The notes beneath the pieces were generated by a model that ran no database searches, had not been told where the DNA came from, and was given only the letters and a program-made list of their open reading frames with translations. Below, one piece after another: positions 58,431 to 64,000 of a DNA stretch of 64,000 nt (the first letter of the stretch is position 1; each line of letters begins with the position of its first letter). The position numbers were made by a program, and so were the translations under genes. Source of the stretch: Adiantum capillus-veneris (Eukaryota > Streptophyta > Polypodiopsida > Polypodiales > Pteridaceae); NCBI GenBank assembly GCA_014529385.2, contig CM043966.1, forward strand, positions 41,885,537-41,949,536. The letters run 5' to 3'.

Positions 58431-59890
58431 CGTTTAAGTACCCAAAGCCGAGCTTCCGCTTGGGCTTCATCAATAACCTACTGTCGTTTAATCTTCCTTT
58501 TCTTGGCTGCATGCATTCTTTCTAGAAATTTATTGGTTAGCGGCAAATTGTATTTCTTTAAACGACATCCACTAATCCAATTAGCCATTGGTTCACCATC
58601 TAGGGTGGACAATTTTACTGCTCCACTTGGCGATACATCTTTAATGATAAACGGTCCATTTTCCTTTTTCTTAAACTTGGGAATTTGTTGCTTAAGGGAA
58701 TAGACTAAAACTAAGTCTCCTTTCTTGAAGGTTTTTGTGAATAAGTGGAAATTAAAAAACTGTTTCTGTTTCTGCTTTTGTGCATAGATATGAGCTATAG
58801 CAGTTATCCTTTGCTCATCTAGCTTTTCCAAATCTTCAAGTCTTTTTGACAATTCATGTCCAGTCCACTCAAGGCTCTGTGTTACCCTTAATGTCGGGAA
58901 TAGAAATCCTATTGGCAGTATGGAATCAAGACCATAAACAAGGTTAAAGGGTGTAGCATTTAAAGTTGTTTTGAATGAAAGTCGATAAGCCCATAGAGAT
59001 GCATGGAGATTCATTTCCCAGTCTGTCCTTCTTGAAATGACCACTTTCGTCAGCATCGAGCTAAGAATTTTGTTCGTATGCTCAGCTTGTCCGTTTGTTG
59101 TGGGTGATAGGGAGCCGATTTGTTATGGATGACCATAAAATCATTACGCAAATACTCGATTACCTCATTGAGGAAATGAGTCCCCCGATTACTGACAATT
59201 TCTATTGGCAGTCCATATCTCGTGAATACATACTCATATAAGAATGTAGCCGTGGTTCTGGCATCATTCTTTTGAGTTGCTTTAGCCTCGGCCCACTTGG
59301 TCAAATAGTCCGTAGCTACAATGATATATTGAGCTTGGGTTCTATAAGCATGTGGCTATATTGGCCCAACAAAATCTATACCCCATTTTTCAAAATCTCT
59401 AGCCCCCATCATTAGTCTTAAGGGCATGCTATCTACACTTGTTGGTATTTTTTCTCATTGACAAGCATCACACCTTTGAACATATTTTTTGGCATCTGCA
59501 AAAAGTGTTGGCCACCATATGCTTGCCATCAAGATTGCTCTTGCGGTGGTCTCACTAGAAAAGTGACCTCCAACTAATCTAGCATGTGCTTGTTCTATAA
59601 TCGGAATATACTTGTCTTCATTTACACAAAGATGCAAATGTTGATCCTTACCTCTCCAATACAATTGGTTCCCAATAAGAGCATAGTCTCTTACTTCAAT
59701 TTCAATTGCTCTTTGACGGTATTTACTCATATCCTCAGGAAATGTTTGGCTTGATAAGTAAGTAGATAGATAGTTACTCCACTTAGGAACAAGTGACATT
59801 TGAAGCAATGTTACATGAGATATGGGTGTTTGTTTTTGACATTGAGGACAATCCTTCACAAAAGGTCGAACATCACTCCTCATAGTCGAC
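58431..59890 (-). pseudogene. Element G integrase
   Basis: The end of the first zinc module (RPFVKDCPQCQK) and the whole second module (GGHFSSETTARAIL, IWWPTLFADA, RCDACQ) lie in the frame 59883-59455. The core follows with stops: WGIDFVGP-like near 59390, TKWAEAKATQK, RYGLPIEIV, then SNRGTHF with the catalytic Asp changed to Asn, and a frameshift after SAPYHPQ. The C-terminal region (59056-58478) has NATPFNLVYGLDSILPIGFL, FKKKENGPFII, GAVKLSTLDG and NWISGCRLKKYNLPL. Upstream, RNase H is missing: the frame jumps from FHIHV (about 59910) to the zinc module. Confidence 0.82.
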
Positions 59891-59899
59891 CAAAATACT

Positions 59900-60640
59900 C
59901 TACATGTATGTGGAATATCTTATTCCAGTCTGGTGCTTTCAATATTGGACCTGAGTGAGAGATTGCTTAAGCTTCATGAAGGATTCTTCACATGCCTCAG
60001 TCCACTCAAAGTGTGTAATGAAGCTATACATGGGTTTTGCAATCATAGCGGACATCTAGATGAATCGTTGGTAATATCCACAATGCCCCATGAAGGCCTG
60101 TACCCCCTTGACTGTTGTTGGTCTAGGCAAATCAACAATGACATAATTCTTTTCAATATCAATAGCTATGCCATTTTTAGACACTATATGTACAAGAATT
60201 TTGCCTTGTCTACCCATGAATGTGCACTTTTTGAGATTTAAGCAAATGCTATAGAGTCTACATTTTTTAAATACCTTTTTGAGGTGTTCAAAATGATCAA
60301 CACGGATTGATGAATGTACGCATAGATCATCTATATATACTTCTAGGAATTTCCTAAGATATTCTTTAAAAGCATGGTTCATCAACCTTTGAAATGTGGA
60401 TGGAGCATTAGTTAACCCAAATGATATAACCCGATAGGCAAAAATATCCCATTCTGTTGCAAAGGCAGTTTTATGCTAATCTTTTGGGTCAACCAAAAGT
60501 TGATTGTATCCCGAAAATCCATCTAAGAAGTTGTAAGTTTCTTTCCTTGCAACTTGTTCTAAAACATGCTCAGTGATTGGAAAAGGAAAGTTGTCTCTAA
60601 TGATAGCTGCATTCATCTTTTTGAGATTAACACACTCGTA
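59900..60640 (-). pseudogene. Element G reverse transcriptase, RNase H deleted
   Basis: Palm loop VYIDDLCVHS (about 60335), RLYSICLNLKKCTFMGRQGK, HIVSKNGIAIDI, FMGHCGYYQRFI, then PMYSFITHFEWTEACEESF. The segment 60386-60626 (motifs around FGLTN) is frameshifted. After SFMKLKQSLT the frame meets the start of RNase H (FHIHV) and is then cut, so the catalytic acids of RNase H are gone, a loss of roughly 230 residues. Confidence 0.8.
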
Positions 60641-61343
60641 ATTTTCCATTCTTCTTGGGTACTATCACAATTGGAGACACCCAATCTGTGTGTTCAATTT
60701 TGTAAATGAATTCAGATTCCTTTAGTTTTTTAATCTCTTCTTTTATCTTCCTAGCAAATGTTTCATTATACATGTATGGCCTTTGTCTACTTGGTTTTGC
60801 ATCATCTCTCATGGGTATGGTATGTTGACAGATTTTTGAATCAACACCCTTGAGATCCTTGTAAGACCAAGTGAAGATATCTCGATATTCCTTTAGCAAG
60901 CTCAGCAAGAGCTCTTCTTCTTCTTCTATTAGGTCATTCGCAATGTAAGCAGGTCTAGGCTCTTCTCCTGGTTCAGCCACATCTATCCTCTTAGCGTTTT
61001 CAGGCCCTTTATAGGACTCGCCCTGTTTACGTAGTTCTCTAACAGGTTGTTTGACTATGATTTTTCGATCTTGGAGAGTATAATTTTTGTAATCAAATGG
61101 AACACTCATTACATCCTTACCATCTTCTTCTGTGGTTTCCGTTTCGGTCGTATATATCTCTTTTAGAGGTTTTTTCAACTCTTGATATTTCTTTTTCCAC
61201 TCAACTCGGGTCATGAGGGGTTTCTTATCCTGTGAGTTTGCTTGAGTATCCTTCCTTGATTTTCTCAATGTTTTAGACATTTTTGAAGTTTTTGTTTGAA
61301 GGATATCTGCCAGTGATTTTGTCCTTGACACAAGCATTTGCAT
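60627..61343 (-). pseudogene. Element G protease-RT linker and RT start
   Basis: 238-codon frame with KKKYQELKKPLKEIYTTETE, YTLQDRKIIVKQPV, NAKRIDVAEPGEEPRPAYIA, YRDIFTWSYKDLKGVD, KPSRQRPYMYNETF and EHTDWVSPIVIVPKKNGKLR. It is the closest relative of the fragment at 4940-6076. Confidence 0.85.
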
Positions 61344-61599
61344 CTATCTGCATCAGGAATTGTGTTCTACTGGAGACTGATGACATAGCTTGTGTTTTCA
61401 TGTTTTTGGTGTCTCTTTTTCGTTTATACCATTTTTGTCTTCTCTATTTCTAGTTGGGATAGTCAAAAAACTTTTCCTCCCCTCCTTTTAAGAGTAGCTT
61501 AGCTCTCATATGTTCTTTTTTTGACCCCGAACCTTCTGAGGTAGCTGAGCGTTCATCTAACTCATCTGTTGCATTGTAGTAGAGGTCTGAAAAGACTTG

Positions 61600-62256
61600 T
61601 TGAACTTTCATCAAGTCCTTGGATTCCTCATCTTCCTCTTAAATGTTGAGGATATAAATCATTTCGATGGGAATTATGTCGTAGCCATCCTCATTGCAAA
61701 ATTGAGTAGGCAAAGACGTATTCACACATACATCCATTGTCGCTCAAATTTGAGTCCACTCAAATGGCTCAAACAAATGCTCTAGAAAGGGTTCAGGTAC
61801 ATAGGCTTCATCTGTGCAGTCCCTTTCTAGAATACATTCTTCTCGTTTTAAACTTCCATTTTTTTACGCTCCACACATCCAGATAGGAGTGTCTTTGTTT
61901 AACCAGGATGGAAGCTTAGTTTCAGCCGAAGAGACTGAATCAAACTTCTGTATGGGTGTTTTCAAGACATCTCTATAAGTGTGATCTTTTAGATTTACTC
62001 TTGTTATAGATCCCACTTGCTTCAAGTACAGATAATTGTTTCCCCAATATTGGATAAGATATTCAATTCCATAGGAATTGACTATCACCTTTTCAAGCAG
62101 CCCTAATGGTCTCTCAATGTGTTCATCAGCCAATTGCAATTTCATCCGACTTTGTCTAATGGCTGATTGTCCCCAAGATTTCCATACTGCTTTCGTGGCT
62201 ATGGCTATACCTCCACTATTCAGTATTGCCATGGCTTCAATGTCATTATATTTCAC
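61600..62256 (-). pseudogene. Element G protease, inactive
   Basis: ILNSGGIAIATK (about 62215) replaces the expected I-L-D-S-G, so the catalytic Asp is lost. The strand FAIVDF and the end motif NYEIILGRPF are deleted between SYGIEY and WGNNYLYLK. The linker half (61600-61860) with the CDC/FCNEDGYD-like block is broken by stops. Part of LQLADEHIERPLGLLEK remains. Confidence 0.8.
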
Positions 62257-62274
62257 TAGAAGGGTGGTGTTTCC

Positions 62275-64000
62275 TTATTTCCCTTCGTAATATTCTCTGA
62301 CTTTGTGCATGGGAATAGATTGAATCTCTTTGTTGTCCATTTTGTTTTTCAAATTTCCCAATTTTTTTGAGATTAACCCCGTTATCCCCACCTTCTCCAG
62401 GGTTTTCTGTAAATCATTCCATAAATATGGTTTGAGTTTTAATAGTTCTCCCAAGGTAAGAGTGCATTGCAGGGGTGTAGATATGATTGAATGAATGTTG
62501 TCTACTTCTAGGGTCTGTTCAGCTCTTTTTAATTGAGTGGTCTTACACACTATGGATTCATCTTCGTTATCTTCCAAGTAAGAGGGTAATGTTTTCAAGG
62601 TCAATGGTTTCAACATTCTTGAAGCTTCAGATCCATAATCCCCATACAAGGATTGTACATCCACATTCATATCAGAAGGTAGGTTATATAACCAAAATTC
62701 CTCTATAGGAGCTAACTTAAGAGTTAGGCTCCCATCATTGATCTCTTTAACTTTTTTCCATAAGTGTCCTAGACAGTCTTCCTTTACAAATGGAATTCCG
62801 TCTAAGGCATCTTCGCTGTCCGACACTATAAGTTCTGGTTCTTTTGTTTCAAGCTGGGGTTCTGCCACCACATCGGGTTTTTCTTTAGTGTCTCTTACCA
62901 CAAGCTCCTCAGGTTTTGCGTTACTTTCAAGGTTGGGTTTTTGTTTTTCCAGCATTTCTTGCGTGATTCTTACCAGATTTTGATAAGCTTCAACTTAGCT
63001 GCTTCCATGTCTAGAGAAGGATAATTTTTCCATTTGGTTTCCATGTTTTGGCCTGCTTTAAGTCCTGCTTGGTAGGTTTCCAAGGCTGCATTAATAGGCT
63101 CAAAAATTTTATCAACCAGAATGGATCCTCCAGATTTCACTATTGTATCCTTGATTTCACTTCTAGTTTCTTTCAACTTTTCCTGGAATAGCGTTTTTGA
63201 TTTCTCCTCGATTTCAGCCCGTTGTTTTTGTTTTCTCATCTCATATCTTTTTCTTCTGCTTCTTTTGATCCTTTGAGAGGAAACTTTTGTATTTTTTGAG
63301 TCATCAGAGGAGTCGTGTTTCTTTTTCTTGGCCTGGTCTCTAGTGATTACCTTAATTGGAACAATCAGTTCACTCTCTAATGAGCTACTAGGTATCACTT
63401 GGACTACGTTTACTACTGTTTTACCCTTGTTTAAAGGATTTTTAGGACAATATTCTGCGAAAAGTGTTTTCCCTTTTTGCAACATTGTATGCAATAGGCT
63501 TCAATTGGTTTGAGGTTTCTGTCAGGCTTTAGACATTCATTTTTCCAATGATCATTGGCACCACAGTTGTGACAGTTTCCTATTCTTGGCTTAATCATGG
63601 GTCTTACCATGGGAGTTCTGGCAGCTTAATTAGCTACATAATACATTGGTGCAAGCTCCAATGGATTTGAATTATACCAATCTCCTTCTACCATTACTGT
63701 AGATGGACTAGGCCCCGCATAGGGTGTAACAAGCACTAATGCTTGTTCATCTATGACTTTTTCGGAGTGCATGTACTTTACAAGCACTGCATTATGTCCT
63801 GGGTACGGAGGTTGTTGTCCCAACACAGGTTGAGGTCTTTCTATACCCATTAGTGGTCTTTGAGCTTGGGCCATATTAGGCTGATATCTATACATGGGTT
63901 GTCCTTGTGGCCTCATGGGCACGTAATGAACATTCCCATCATACTTTGCTCTGAAGTAGCACTCGTGGGTCTCATGGTTGGTCCATTTACCCTCAACTGC
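62275..64000 (-). pseudogene. Element G gag, runs off the window
   Basis: From right to left: the gag linker with Pro/Gln-rich text (GQPMYRYQPNMAQAQR, GIERPQPVLGQQPP) at 63922-63626. A classical zinc knuckle C-x2-C-x4-H-x4-C (CHNCGANDHWKNEC, about 63580-63540) follows, then a second, degraded knuckle. The basic segment 63494-62970 and the connector 62955-62275 (ITGLISKKLGN, CTLTLGELLKLKPYLWNDLQ) lead to the protease. Frame changes near 63600, 63490, 62970 and 62275. The capsid-like domain would lie outside the window. Confidence 0.82.

Larger units (their letters stand above)
12605..64000 (-). mobile_element. Element B (parts B, F and G), container of the nest
   Basis: I infer one minus-strand Athila/Tat-type element with three visible parts: 3' LTR and end of the extra ORF (12605-13866), the middle of that ORF now inverted (45775-46397), and the start of that ORF, spacer and pol (54974-64000, running off the window). 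Support: the extra-ORF frame continues across both inferred joins, and the LTR and the 55.5-55.8 kb spacer share the word ATCGCGATTATT followed by ACAGCAGT. It is interrupted by element C/E. The 5-bp sequence before its LTR in element A is GAGGT; the matching copy would lie outside the window. Confidence 0.65.

Overview
The window looks like nuclear DNA of a land plant with a large, repeat-rich genome. Almost all of it is Ty3/gypsy LTR retrotransposon sequence, mostly of the Athila/Tat type: primer sites match the 3' end of plant tRNA-Asp, gag carries CCHC knuckles, the integrase has the GIWWPTL / CDACQ style zinc module, and there is a large extra ORF after pol. The rest is microsatellites and a few spliced, gene-like fragments. 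A fern or other non-flowering plant is a guess, not a result.

Layout. 1-10.1 kb: mostly non-coding, with long CA/GT/GA microsatellites, a 28-bp hairpin repeat, a possible Spb1-like exon fragment, a decayed pol fragment (4.9-6.1 kb) and a 0.45-kb tandem duplication. 10.1-12.6 kb: minus-strand chromovirus pol (element A). From 12.6 kb to the end are nested elements. Element B (3' LTR 12605-13405, minus) sits in A's reverse transcriptase. Element C sits in B's extra ORF (3' LTR 13867-14784). Element D (18264-39387, 21.1 kb, 933-bp LTRs, ACATA target duplication) sits in C just upstream of C's extra ORF. C's pol resumes at 39.4 kb.

About 45775-54973 is best read as a 9.2-kb inversion. It carries the 5' half of C (LTR, primer site, gag, protease, start of RT; called E) and a piece of B's extra ORF (called F), now on the plus strand. 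To the right, 54974-64000 is the minus-strand body of B (called G). Reversing the inversion on paper restores the frame of B's extra ORF and the order of C's pol, and makes the 5-bp target duplication of C (TATGC/TATGT) match at both ends.

The families B/G, C/E and D share an unusual plan: LTR, tRNA-Asp primer site, long leader, gag, protease, RT, RNase H, integrase with two zinc-binding modules, a second retropepsin-like domain, a tail with repeated W-x-P-K motifs, an internal polypurine tract, a long spacer, a coiled-coil extra ORF, the 3' polypurine tract and the LTR. Parts missing from individual copies are noted entry by entry. The leader and spacer hold family-specific 18-24-bp palindromes, each centred on CGCG. 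Each family has its own arm sequence, the sites are often 283-300 bp apart, and a partial copy lies in the LTR. This palindrome system and the second protease are the most interesting features. D also carries three gene-like units with apparent introns. Every element visible here is broken.
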